Source: Mycobacterium sp. E2479 | Lineage (GTDB): Bacteria; Actinomycetota; Actinomycetes; Mycobacteriales; Mycobacteriaceae | Assembly (NCBI RefSeq): GCF_001667925.1 | Contig: NZ_LZJR01000046.1 | Span: 39,608 to 103,607, forward strand | DNA: 64,000 bases | Direction: 5' to 3' | In this document: positions 44,792 to 53,028 of the stretch, in pieces | How the letters are laid out: each line of letters opens with the position of its first letter | How positions within the stretch are numbered: position 1 is the first letter of the stretch | Notes under the pieces: generated by a model | What the model saw: only the letters and a program-made list of their open reading frames with translations | Databases searched by the model: none | Told to the model about the DNA's origin: nothing | Position numbers and translations under genes: made by a program

Positions 44792-46222
44792 TCACACACG
44801 GGCGGCCTCGGTTTCCGGCGCCGACCCCGACAGCCTCGGAGCCGAGACGGGACGGCGCACGTAGACCATCCAGGTCATGATCGCCGCCACCACGTATGAG
44901 GCCAGAAACGCCCAGTACGCCGACGTTTCCGTGCCGGTGCTCAGGTAGGACTGGCGCAGCGCCAGGTTGATTCCCACACCCCCGACCGCCCCGACGGCCG
45001 AACAGATGCCGATCAGTGATCCCGACATCGCGCGGGCCCAAAGACGGCGTTCGTCCTCGCTCTTGTCCAGCGAGCGACTGCGCGCCTCGTAGACCGAGGG
45101 GATCAGCTTGAAGACCGACCCGTTGCCCATGCCGGACAGGATGAACAGCGCCATGAAGCCGGTGACGTAGCCGATCATGCTGGCGGAGTGCGTCGTGGCG
45201 TGGTGATCGTCCAGGGTGCTGACGGTGACCAGGAATCCGGCGCCCAGGGTCATGCCGGCGAGGATGCCCAGTGTGACCCGACTGCCGCCGAAGCGGTCGG
45301 CCACCCGGCCACCGTAGACGCGCGCCAGCGAGCCCAGCAGAGGCCCGATGAAGGCCACCTGCGCGGCGTGCAGCGCCGCATGTTTCGGGCTTTCCCCACT
45401 GTCCAGGAAATTGACCTGCATCACCTGCCCGAAGGCGAATGAGAAGCCGATCCAGGAGCCGAAGGTGGCAATGTAGAGCAGTGAGATCACATGGGTGTCG
45501 CGCTCGAACAGGATCGAACGCATAGTGCTCAGCCGGGTACCGTGGTTGACGTTGTCCATGAACAGCGCGGCGGCGATGCCGACGACGGCGAGCAACACCA
45601 GGTACACCGCGCACACCCAGTAGGGCGCTTCGTGTCCGGCGGTGGCGAGCACCAGCAGGCCGACGAGCTGGATCACCGCGACCCCCAGGTTGGCGATCCC
45701 GGCGTTGAGGGCCAGCGCGCCGCCCTTGAGCCGCTGCGGGTAGAAGGCGTTGACGTTGGCCAGCGAGGCCGCGTAATTGCCGCCGCCCAGCCCGGTCATG
45801 GCCGCGCACAACGCGAACAGCCATAGCGGCAGACCGGGATTGGCCAGCAACACGATCGTGCCGGCCGTGGGGATCAGCAACACGAAGGCCGAGAAAGTCG
45901 TCCAGTTGCGGCCGCCGAAGGCGGCGATGCCCAAGGTGTAAGGGATTCGGGCGCAACCACCGACCAGGGTGGCGACCGCGCCCAGCAGCAGCTTGTCACC
46001 GGCGGAGAACCCGTAGACGGACCCGGGCATGAACAGCGCCATCACGGGCCACAGGGTCCAGATCGAAAACGCCACGTGGTCACCGGCAATGGTGCACAGC
46101 AGGTTGCGCCGGGCAATCTTGTTGTTGCCGGCCTCCCAGGCTGCCGTGTCTTCCGGATTCCAGTCGGGGATGCGGTGGTTGCGGCCTGTTCGGGCGCCGC
46201 CATTCTTCGGCGTGACGTTCAC
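44792..46222 (-). CDS. narK3: Nitrate/nitrite transporter NarK3-like (MFS)
   Basis: 476 residues with twelve predicted helices. The nitrate-porter signatures are clear: AALTGLGGGN-type motif as AAMTGLGGGNYAASLANVNA with FYPQRLKGGALALNAGIANL, and a second glycine-rich motif in ILSGMGNGSVFKLIPSVYE. Arg residues in RIPYTLGIAAFGGRNW belong to the substrate site. It moves nitrate or nitrite across the membrane, feeding NirBD. The GTG start overlaps the stop of a 21-codon leader ORF (GTGA). M. tuberculosis has aac(2')-Ic upstream; here that gene is absent. Confidence 0.9.
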   Translation of the reverse strand: MNVTPKNGGARTGRNHRIPDWNPEDTAAWEAGNNKIARRNLLCTIAGDHVAFSIWTLWPVMALFMPGSVYGFSAGDKLLLGAVATLVGGCARIPYTLGIAAFGGRNWTTFSAFVLLIPTAGTIVLLANPGLPLWLFALCAAMTGLGGGNYAASLANVNAFYPQRLKGGALALNAGIANLGVAVIQLVGLLVLATAGHEAPYWVCAVYLVLLAVVGIAAALFMDNVNHGTRLSTMRSILFERDTHVISLLYIATFGSWIGFSFAFGQVMQVNFLDSGESPKHAALHAAQVAFIGPLLGSLARVYGGRVADRFGGSRVTLGILAGMTLGAGFLVTVSTLDDHHATTHSASMIGYVTGFMALFILSGMGNGSVFKLIPSVYEARSRSLDKSEDERRLWARAMSGSLIGICSAVGAVGGVGINLALRQSYLSTGTETSAYWAFLASYVVAAIMTWMVYVRRPVSAPRLSGSAPETEAARV

Positions 46223-46284
46223 GCGCGTCCGCTCGTCGCGCGAATCGCCGGTGCCGTGACGGCGTCGAACCGGTTGGCGTGCAT
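46219..46284 (-). CDS. Putative 21-residue leader peptide overlapping narK3 start
   Basis: ATG at 46284 with AGAGGA five bases upstream opens a frame MHANRFDAVTAPAIRATSGR-A and stops at TGA overlapping the narK3 GTG by GTGA. The ribosome site is stronger than that of narK3 itself, whose upstream bases (AGCGGA) are a poor match. This arrangement suggests that narK3 translation depends on ribosomes finishing the leader. No attenuation codon run is visible. Translation is inferred, not shown. Confidence 0.45.
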   Translation of the reverse strand: MHANRFDAVTAPAIRATSGRA

Positions 46285-46664
46285 ACAGATCCTCTCGTCA
46301 GGCCCCACGTATCGCCGCATCCGGCCGCCGCCGTGCCAGGGGTCATCGCGCTCGCCCGACATCGGGAGAGCTGTTTGGAGACTGGCTTTCGACGCTTCGG
46401 CGCCCCGAGTAATGGGGCATGCCCCGCCGTACGCTCCGATGCTCACATTTAGGACGCGAGCGGGTCAACCGGAACGGGCCATTATCGCCTGTTAGTTGTT
46501 TACCAATTTTCTGGTAGATCCCTGAGGAGTGACGTCCGCGCGGATGTAAGGTTCATCCAGCCCGAATCGGCGGCGCCGTCAAGTGATTTCACGCATGCAC
46601 GCCGCGGTGTGTGAGCTCAAATACATCTGTCGTTCAGATGCCGATGGTTTTGCCACGAATTACG
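46285..46664. other. 380-bp gene-free region upstream of narK3
   Basis: No supportable gene between the narK3 leader ORF and the PxpC gene stop. On the minus strand GATAAT (46486-46481) is a good -10 hexamer; upstream, TTGGTA and the stretch GTAAACAACTAAC lie where a -35 or regulator site would be. If transcription starts there, narK3 has an untranslated leader of roughly 250 nt. I found no trace of aac(2')-Ic, which occupies this place in M. tuberculosis. Confidence 0.5.
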
Positions 46665-47576
46665 TTAGGAGAACGGCCAACTCGCGGCACCGGACTGGGC
46701 GCCCGCCAGAGTTCTGGGCCGCGCCCAGTGCAATCGTACCGTTTGGCCGGGCCGCACCTGCGCGATCTTGTCGACGTCCTCGTCGACCACCACGCCGATC
46801 ACCGGATAACCGCCGGTGACCGGATGATCGGGACCCAATATCACCGGTAAACCGTTGGGCGGCACCTGGATTGCGCCACGGGTGGCTCCCTCGCTGGGGA
46901 GCTGGCGGTCTGGGTAACAGTGCTGCAGGGGCCGGCCGGTAAGCCGCATTCCCACCCGGTCGCTGCGATCGGATGCGACCCAATCGGTGTGCACCAGGGC
47001 GTCGGGATCGACGAACCAATCATCGCGCGGTCCGGGCACCACGGACAGCTCGACGACGTCGGCGCTGATGGCTTCGACGGGAGCTTGGTCCAGTTCTGGG
47101 TAGGCGTCGGTGTGTTCGCCGATCGGCAGCCGGTCGCCGGCCTGCAGCGGCGACGGGCCGATGGCCGACATCACGTCATAGCTGCGCGAGCCCAGCACAG
47201 GCTCCACGCAGATGCCACCGCGGATCGCCAGGTAGCTGCGCAGGCCGGCGCGAGGAGCTCCCAGCGAGATCACCTCGCCGTCGCGCACGTGTTGAATGCT
47301 GTTGGTGCCGAACTTGATTCCGTTGACGGTGGGGTCGGTGTCGGCGCCCGTCACCGCGATGTCGACGTCGCCGCCACGCACCCTGGCCGCGAAACCGCCG
47401 AACGTCACCTCCACGGTGGCGCAGTCGTCGGGGTTGGCCACCAGCCGGTTGGCCAGTTTGTGCGCGCGCCGGTCGGCGGCGCCGGACCGGCTCACCCCCA
47501 GGTGGGCCAGTCCCGGGCGGCCGAGGTCTTGGACAACGGCAAGGGGTCCGGTGCGGAGGATCTCCAGGATTGGCAC
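46665..47576 (-). CDS. pxpC: 5-oxoprolinase subunit PxpC-like / biotin-dependent carboxyltransferase family (Rv0263c-like)
   Basis: 303 residues of the KipA/PxpC (allophanate hydrolase subunit 2-like) family: [20 protein letters not shown] with [15 protein letters not shown], then [20 protein letters not shown] and [20 protein letters not shown]. With PxpA and PxpB it forms ATP-dependent 5-oxoprolinase in most bacteria. The PxpB gene is 66 bp upstream on the same strand; no pxpA (LamB/YcsF) gene is in the window. An alternative reading is an antagonist-type KipI-KipA pair. Confidence 0.85.
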   Translation of the reverse strand: MPILEILRTGPLAVVQDLGRPGLAHLGVSRSGAADRRAHKLANRLVANPDDCATVEVTFGGFAARVRGGDVDIAVTGADTDPTVNGIKFGTNSIQHVRDGEVISLGAPRAGLRSYLAIRGGICVEPVLGSRSYDVMSAIGPSPLQAGDRLPIGEHTDAYPELDQAPVEAISADVVELSVVPGPRDDWFVDPDALVHTDWVASDRSDRVGMRLTGRPLQHCYPDRQLPSEGATRGAIQVPPNGLPVILGPDHPVTGGYPVIGVVVDEDVDKIAQVRPGQTVRLHWARPRTLAGAQSGAASWPFS

Positions 47577-47599
47577 GGCTGTCTCCTTAGTTATGGTCG

Positions 47600-47640
47600 T
47601 GACCCGCTTGGCCCGGCTGCGCCGCGCCTGCGATCGTCAC
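47600..47640 (-). repeat. Post-stop GC-rich repeat after the PxpB gene
   Basis: Read on the minus strand, starting two bases after the PxpB stop codon: GTGACGATCGCAGGCGCGGC then GCAGCCGGGCCAAGCGGGTC. This matches the 46-bp unit after the DUF2613 gene with several substitutions and again lies in sense orientation directly behind the stop. Confidence 0.65.
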
Positions 47641-47642
47641 GG

Positions 47643-48317
47643 CTAGATTGCCCGGAATTGAACCCACATGCCTTGGGTCAACAATGCGGGATTGGGGCGC
47701 TGCAGATCCCATAGCACGGCGTCGGTGCGGCCGATGAGTTGCCAACCACCGGGGGACTGGCGCGGATATACAGCACTGAATTCGCCGGCCAGCCCGACGG
47801 AGCCGGCCGGCACCGAGGTACGCGGCTCGGGGTGCCGCGGCACCCGCAGCCGCGGGTCGCCGTCGATCAGATAGGCGAAACCGGGCGCGAATCCGCTGAA
47901 TCCGACCCGCCACAGCGTGGCGGTGTGGGCGTCGATCACCGCAGCGATGGTCAGACCGGTGTGGCGGGCGACCTCGGCCAGGTCGGGACCGTCATAGACG
48001 ACGTCGATGACCACGTCGGCGTGGCGCTCCGAGGGGACGTCCGGGGCGGGCGCGATGCGCAGCTTGCGCAGCCGCTGGCGAATGACGCCTTGGTGGCGGG
48101 GGCCGTTTAGCTTCACCAACACCGTGCGGGCCGCCGGGACGATGTCGACCACATCCGGCATCGCCGCCGCACGCAGCGCGTCCGTCCACGCCAATACCTC
48201 GGCGGTACTGCCGCATTGCACCATCAGCGCGCGGTCGCCGTAGTCCACAACCGTGTTGCCGACGAGCTCCGTCGGCAGGTTGTGGGCCAGGTCGCCGCTA
48301 AGGTCCGTCACGCTCAT
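47643..48317 (-). CDS. pxpB: 5-oxoprolinase subunit PxpB-like / KipI (Rv0264c-like)
   Basis: 224 residues of the KipI/PxpB (allophanate hydrolase subunit 1-like) family: [59 protein letters not shown] and the Pro/Gly-rich [17 protein letters not shown]. The start at 48317 gives [10 protein letters not shown]. Acts with PxpC, encoded just downstream, in cleaving 5-oxoproline to glutamate, which fits the nitrogen theme of this region. Confidence 0.85.
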   Translation of the reverse strand: MSVTDLSGDLAHNLPTELVGNTVVDYGDRALMVQCGSTAEVLAWTDALRAAAMPDVVDIVPAARTVLVKLNGPRHQGVIRQRLRKLRIAPAPDVPSERHADVVIDVVYDGPDLAEVARHTGLTIAAVIDAHTATLWRVGFSGFAPGFAYLIDGDPRLRVPRHPEPRTSVPAGSVGLAGEFSAVYPRQSPGGWQLIGRTDAVLWDLQRPNPALLTQGMWVQFRAI

Positions 48318-48428
48318 TACTCGACGGTAACTCCGGGATCGCGGCCTGTGCGAGGGGTAAAGACGGATTTTCGAGCACTGCCAGAGCTGCCTTAGCAAAC
48401 GCTCAAACAGCCACGGCAAGCAGCGTGA

Positions 48429-49433
48429 CTAGCCCAGAATCTTGGTGATCAGCGGAGGGAGTTGGTCGGCGATGACGGGGTAGCTGAGCGGCGACGCGAA
48501 CGCGATCGCGCCGGCCTGGTCCTTCGTCGTGAAGATGTTGCGGTTCTGCGCGGTGGTGAGCGACCCGGCCACTTCAGGGTCGGCCAGTATCGCCTTCTGA
48601 TCGTCCGGGCTCTGGGTTGTCCAGATCACCACGTCGGCGGACTCGAGCACCGATTTGATCCGATCGCGCGGAATGACGGCCCGCTGACCGGTGGCGAATG
48701 GCTTGATGGTGTCGGAGATGACGAGTCCCATCTGATTCAGGAAATCCGTGCGCCAGCCCGCCATGGTTGCGGCGACGGTGCCTTGGGTCAGCGTGCCGTG
48801 CATCAGCAGGGCCTTTTTGCCGGTCCATTGCTGATTCTTTTTGCCAATGTCGGTGAACTTCTGGTCGACGCCGTCGATCAACGACTTCATCTGGTCGGCC
48901 TGGAAGACCGCCTGGCCGACGGCGGTGGCCTGTTCCTTCCACGGCTCGAAGAAGGCGTCGCCGTCCGATTGCGCGACGGTCGGTGCGATCGCGGACAGTT
49001 TCTGATACGTGTCGGCGTCCAGCCCGGCGTTGACCGCCACGATCAAGTCCGGTTTGAGACCGGCGATCTGGTCCACCGGAATGCCGTTATCCAGGTTCAA
49101 CACCGCCGGCCGCGCACCGCCGAGTTTGGGCGCGGCCCACGGCCAGACCGCGAAGGGCTGGTCACCGAACCAGTTGGTCACCGCGATCGGCACCACTCCG
49201 AGCGCGAGCAAGTCGTCCTGTTCGGTGTAGCCGGCACTGACGACACGCTTGGGGGGTTCTTTGATGACGGTCTGACCGAACAGGTGGGTGACCGTCACCG
49301 ATCCCGGGGTGGCCCCCGGAGCCGGTTTGCGTGACGAGCACCCGGTAGCGAGCGCGGTCGCGCCGCCGATCGCGGCTACCCCGGCAACCCCTGCGAACTG
49401 CAAGAATCCTCGTCGATTCCATCCCTGTCGCAT
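48429..49433 (-). CDS. fecB2: Tat-exported iron-chelate binding lipoprotein (FecB2, Rv0265c-like)
   Basis: 334 residues. The signal peptide has a twin-arginine motif (NRRGFLQFAG) and ends in a lipobox-like LATGC (Cys32), so the protein should be exported folded and lipid-anchored. The mature part is a class III periplasmic-binding fold (RVVSAGYTEQDDLLALGVVP; IPVDQIAGLKPDLIVAVNAG; WTGKKALLMHGTL). M. tuberculosis FecB2 takes part in siderophore or heme-iron acquisition. No permease or ATPase gene is adjacent. Its stop is 112 bp from the PxpB start on the same strand. Confidence 0.88.
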   Translation of the reverse strand: MRQGWNRRGFLQFAGVAGVAAIGGATALATGCSSRKPAPGATPGSVTVTHLFGQTVIKEPPKRVVSAGYTEQDDLLALGVVPIAVTNWFGDQPFAVWPWAAPKLGGARPAVLNLDNGIPVDQIAGLKPDLIVAVNAGLDADTYQKLSAIAPTVAQSDGDAFFEPWKEQATAVGQAVFQADQMKSLIDGVDQKFTDIGKKNQQWTGKKALLMHGTLTQGTVAATMAGWRTDFLNQMGLVISDTIKPFATGQRAVIPRDRIKSVLESADVVIWTTQSPDDQKAILADPEVAGSLTTAQNRNIFTTKDQAGAIAFASPLSYPVIADQLPPLITKILG

Positions 49434-49488
49434 CGCGTGAGAGTATCGCGTTCCCCCCGCGCAGATGCGTCGCCGCGCGTGAGACCCT

Positions 49489-50091
49489 TCAGCCCAGCGG
49501 CATGCCGGCGTCCATGAAATCCAGCGCGCGATAGATCGTGTCTGCCGTCTTCGGCGCGCCGTCGAAGGCGGCCATCATGGCGCCCGTCAATGCCCCTGCG
49601 CACACTCGGACTTCGAAATCGTCTGCGGCACGGCCGATCCGGTGGGCGATCGCCCCGGCGACGACGGTCACGGTGCGGTAGTACTCGTCGTACATCGCCG
49701 CCTTGAGCTCGGGGATCGAGAACATCAGACGCTGCCGGGTGCTCTCGAACTCCAGCTGGTCGTCGGGCAGCTGGGCCATGACGGCCTCGTAGGCCCGGCG
49801 GAAAGCCCGCGCTAAAGACAGGTTGCGCGGCTGGGCCTTGAGCGCGTCCAGGATCAGCGGGTCCAAGTCGTCGGCCAGCAGCAGCGATTCCTTGGATCGG
49901 AAATAGCGAAAGAAGGTGCTCGGTGACACGTCGGCCGCCTCAGCGATCTGTTCGACAGTGGTGGCCGCGTACCCGTTCTGCTCGATGAGGCGAAACGCCT
50001 CGCGCCTGATGGCGCGACGGGTCTTGATCTTTTTGCGCTCCCGTAGGCCCAGGGGAGGCTCAGTCGCCTGCATGCGCCGATTGTCGCCCAT
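49489..50091 (-). CDS. TetR family regulator
   Basis: About 200 residues. The N-terminal helix-turn-helix is typical (RRAIRREAFRLIEQNGYAAT; IAEAADVSPSTFFRYFRSKE), with the common TFFRYF recognition helix. The start is uncertain: ATGs at 50091 and 50073 both precede the conserved LRERKK segment and neither has a strong ribosome site. It sits upstream of fecB2 on the same strand and is divergent from narU, so either could be its target. M. tuberculosis has oplA (Rv0266c) in this position instead. Confidence 0.83.
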   Translation of the reverse strand: MGDNRRMQATEPPLGLRERKKIKTRRAIRREAFRLIEQNGYAATTVEQIAEAADVSPSTFFRYFRSKESLLLADDLDPLILDALKAQPRNLSLARAFRRAYEAVMAQLPDDQLEFESTRQRLMFSIPELKAAMYDEYYRTVTVVAGAIAHRIGRAADDFEVRVCAGALTGAMMAAFDGAPKTADTIYRALDFMDAGMPLG

Positions 50092-50180
50092 CGACGGCCC
50101 GTGGTGGGCGCGCGACGTCCTTGCGTTGCGGAGTTCTGACAAACGGGTACGGGCGGCTGCGATTTCTGCGTATCGCCCAC

Positions 50181-50212
50181 GTAACTGTGCACACCCCGCC
50201 CGGTAACAGTGC
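50181..50212 (+). promoter_or_regulatory. Direct repeat GTAACWGTGC upstream of narU
   Basis: GTAACTGTGC (50181-50190) and GTAACAGTGC (50203-50212) are near-identical and 22 bp apart start to start, i.e. two helical turns on one DNA face, 58 bp before the narU ATG. GlnR half-sites in actinobacteria contain G-N-AAC-like elements at 11-bp periodicity, so a GlnR-type activator is possible. The binder is not established. Confidence 0.4.
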
Positions 50213-50269
50213 GTCTTTAGCGTCGAATGGTCACTGCCCGCGCCTCAATCAACTCAGGAGTCCCACCAG

Positions 50270-51676
50270 ATGACCACGACGCTTAGCCCCGTATCGCAGC
50301 CCGCGCCCCCGCGTGAGCGCCATACGGGACGGCACTGGATCGATGACTGGCGGCCCGAAGACCCCGAGTTCTGGGAGACCTCGGGCAAGCAGATCGCTCG
50401 CCGGAACCTGATCTTCTCGATCTTCGCCGAGCACGTCGGGTTCAGCGTGTGGATGTTGTGGAGCATCGTGGTGGTTCAGATGACCGCGCCCGGCGGCCCC
50501 GGCCACCCCGCCGCGTCCGGATGGGCGCTGACCGCCAGTCAGGCCCTGTGCCTGGTCGCGGTCCCCAGCGGGGTCGGAGCTTTCCTGAGATTGCCCTACA
50601 CCTTCGCGGTCCCGCTGTTGGGCGGCCGCAACTGGACGACCATCTCGGCGGCGCTGCTGCTCATTCCGTGTCTGCTGCTGGCGTGGGCGGTGAGCCATCC
50701 CGGCATTCCGTTCGGCGCGCTGGTGGCGATCGCCGCGACCGCCGGCTTGGGCGGCGGCAACTTCGCTTCGTCGATGGCCAACATCTCGTTCTTCTACCCG
50801 GAGAAAGACAAGGGTTGGGCGCTGGGCCTGAATGCGGCCGGTGGCAATATCGGCGTGGCGGTGGTGCAGAAGATCATTCCGCCCATCGTCATCGCCGGCG
50901 GTGGGATGGCGCTGTCACGCGCTGGACTGTGCTACGTGCCGCTGGCGGTGGCCGCCGCGGTCTGCGCGTTTGTGTTCATGAACAACCTCACCGAGGCCTC
51001 GAAGACTGGGGGAGCCGACGTGAAGCCGGTGCTGGAGTCGCTGCGGCATCCCGACACCTGGATCTTGTCGCTGCTCTACATCGGCACCTTCGGGTCGTTC
51101 ATCGGCTACTCGGCGGCCTTCCCGACCCTGCTCAAGACGGTTTTCGGACGCGGTGACATCGCCCTGGCGTGGGCCTTTTTGGGCGCCGCCATCGGATCGG
51201 TCATCCGGCCCCTCGGCGGCAGGCTGGCCGACCGGATCGGCGGCGCTCGTATCACCGCCGCCAGCTTCGTGATGCTGGCGATCGGGGCCGCGGCCGCGCT
51301 GTGGTCGGTGCAGGCGGTCAACCTGCCGGCGTTCTTCGCCAGCTTCATGTTCCTGTTCGTAGCCACCGGGATCGGCAACGGCTCGACCTATCGGATGATT
51401 TCGCGAATCTTCAAGATCAAGGGCGAGCTGGCCGGGGGCGATCCCGACACCATGGCGGGCATGCGCCGGCAGGCGGCCGGGGCGCTGGGCGTCATCTCGG
51501 CGGTGGGTGCCTTCGGTGGATTCGTGGTTCCGCTGGCATACGCGTGGTCAAAGTCGCAGTTCGGCGGCATCGAACCGGCGTTGCGGTTCTACGTCGTGTT
51601 CTTCCTCGGTCTGCTCGGCGTCACGTGGTACTGCTACCTGCGCAAGCACAACGCGGTAACGCGAGTGGGAATCTAG
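50270..51676 (+). CDS. narU: Nitrate/nitrite transporter NarU-like (MFS)
   Basis: 468 residues, twelve predicted helices. Nitrate-porter signatures: AATAGLGGGNFASSMANISF with FYPEKDKGWALGLNAAGGN, ATGIGNGSTYRMISRIFKIK in the second half, and Arg in LRLPYTFAVPLLGGRNW. It is a second NarK-family carrier within 4 kb of the narK3-like gene; the two differ in their N-terminal and loop regions. In M. tuberculosis the equivalent gene is Rv0267. Together they suggest separate nitrate uptake and nitrite export or redundancy. Confidence 0.92.
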   Translation: MTTTLSPVSQPAPPRERHTGRHWIDDWRPEDPEFWETSGKQIARRNLIFSIFAEHVGFSVWMLWSIVVVQMTAPGGPGHPAASGWALTASQALCLVAVPSGVGAFLRLPYTFAVPLLGGRNWTTISAALLLIPCLLLAWAVSHPGIPFGALVAIAATAGLGGGNFASSMANISFFYPEKDKGWALGLNAAGGNIGVAVVQKIIPPIVIAGGGMALSRAGLCYVPLAVAAAVCAFVFMNNLTEASKTGGADVKPVLESLRHPDTWILSLLYIGTFGSFIGYSAAFPTLLKTVFGRGDIALAWAFLGAAIGSVIRPLGGRLADRIGGARITAASFVMLAIGAAAALWSVQAVNLPAFFASFMFLFVATGIGNGSTYRMISRIFKIKGELAGGDPDTMAGMRRQAAGALGVISAVGAFGGFVVPLAYAWSKSQFGGIEPALRFYVVFFLGLLGVTWYCYLRKHNAVTRVGI

Positions 51677-51690
51677 GCGGGGGCCAAGCG

Positions 51691-52971
51691 TCAACTTGAC
51701 GGCTTCTGCTTCCCGCCATATCCGTCCCAGGGACTGTAGTCGGCGACCAGCTCTTCCTGGGGTGGTCGTAGGTCTTCGGGAACGTGCCGCAGGTTGATTC
51801 GGATCCGGTACCAGATCGAACTGGGCCCGCGCATCCCGTCGACCAGGATGTCGACCGGTTCTAGTCGCCGGGCCACCGCCGGGTAGCGCTCGCGCCAGAC
51901 ATCCAGCGCCGCCAACGCCTCGTCCTTGGTCTTGGTGCGGGCGATCTCGATCAGCGGCATCGTGGATTGCCTTCGGCCTCCCGCTCCGCGCTTGCCCGCA
52001 CCCTTCGGCGCCCGTTCGGGCGGCCCCATCTCCTCGGCGAGCACCAGCAGCCGGTTGAGCTCGCCGACGGCGTCGTCCATTCCGGCCCAGGGGTCACCGA
52101 TTTCGGCGAACCGGGCGGGCACGGTGTCGATCGTGAACGCCTCGGGGTTGCAGCCGGCGACTTCGTCCCACCGCAGCGGTGTTGAGACCCGGGCATCGGG
52201 GGTCGCGCGCACCGAGTACGCCGATGCCACGGTGCGGTCCTTGGCGTTCTGGTTGAAGTCGACGAACACCCCTTCGCGTTCTTCCTTCCACCATCGGCTG
52301 GTCGCCGCCTCGGGCACGCGCCGCTCGACTTCGCGGGCGACGGTCTGCGCGGCCAGCCGCACCTGACGAAACTCCCAGCGCGGGGCGATGCGAGCGTAGA
52401 TGTGGAAGCCGCGCGACCCCGACGTCTTCGGCCAAGCGGTCAGGCCGTAGTCCTCGAGCACCTCCCGGGCCACCAGCGCGACGTCCACGATGCCCCGCCA
52501 GGAGACCCCGGGCATCGGATCCAGGTCCACTCGCAGTTCGTCGGGGTGGTCCAGGTCGTCGGCGAGCACCGGATGGGGGTTGAGATCGACGCAGCCGAGG
52601 TTGACCGCCCAGACCAGCCCGGCGGCGTCGTGGATCACCGCCTCGGCGGCGGAAGTGCCTCGGGCGTAACGCAGTTCGGCAACGTCGACCCAGTCCGGCC
52701 GTTTGGCCGGCGCGCGTTTCTGGAACACCGCCTCTTGCGTGATGCCCTTGACGAAGCGCTTCAGGATCATCGGGCGGCCCGCGACACCGCGCAGCGCGCC
52801 GTCGGCCACGGACAGGTAATAACGGACCAGGTCGAGCTTGGTGTAGGGGCCGACGGAGCGCTTGATGGTTTCGCGGCTGCTCGTGCGGGGGAACACCACC
52901 TTGTCCGGATGAGTGATGGTGACCTGGCGCCCGGCCACCTCCAGCGAAACCGGACGGGTCATGCGGTTCAT
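51691..52971 (-). CDS. LigD-POL-like primase-polymerase (PolD2-type, Rv0269c-like)
   Basis: 426 residues containing a stand-alone LigD polymerase domain of the archaeo-eukaryotic primase superfamily. Key elements: the metal-binding DxD in LRVDLDPMPG, SGSRGFHIYARI holding the triphosphate-binding Ser and His, and the third acid in VASAYSVRATPDARVSTPLR. The opening VAGRQVTITHPDKVVFP is typical of LigD-POL. Mycobacteria have such stand-alone enzymes with ribonucleotide-preferring primer extension, proposed for gap filling and repair. A basic linker and a further C-terminal segment of about 90 residues follow. Convergent with narU, divergent from fadD2. Confidence 0.88.
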   Translation of the reverse strand: MNRMTRPVSLEVAGRQVTITHPDKVVFPRTSSRETIKRSVGPYTKLDLVRYYLSVADGALRGVAGRPMILKRFVKGITQEAVFQKRAPAKRPDWVDVAELRYARGTSAAEAVIHDAAGLVWAVNLGCVDLNPHPVLADDLDHPDELRVDLDPMPGVSWRGIVDVALVAREVLEDYGLTAWPKTSGSRGFHIYARIAPRWEFRQVRLAAQTVAREVERRVPEAATSRWWKEEREGVFVDFNQNAKDRTVASAYSVRATPDARVSTPLRWDEVAGCNPEAFTIDTVPARFAEIGDPWAGMDDAVGELNRLLVLAEEMGPPERAPKGAGKRGAGGRRQSTMPLIEIARTKTKDEALAALDVWRERYPAVARRLEPVDILVDGMRGPSSIWYRIRINLRHVPEDLRPPQEELVADYSPWDGYGGKQKPSS

Positions 52972-53028
52972 GCTAATTGGCCGGGAATTCCGGCCGGACT
53001 GAGACGGACGTCACATAAGGTGGATTTC

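Noticed and set aside
46285..46664. Remnant of aac(2')-Ic between narK3 and the PxpC gene
   Set aside because: No frame with the acetyltransferase motifs was found; the gene is simply absent.
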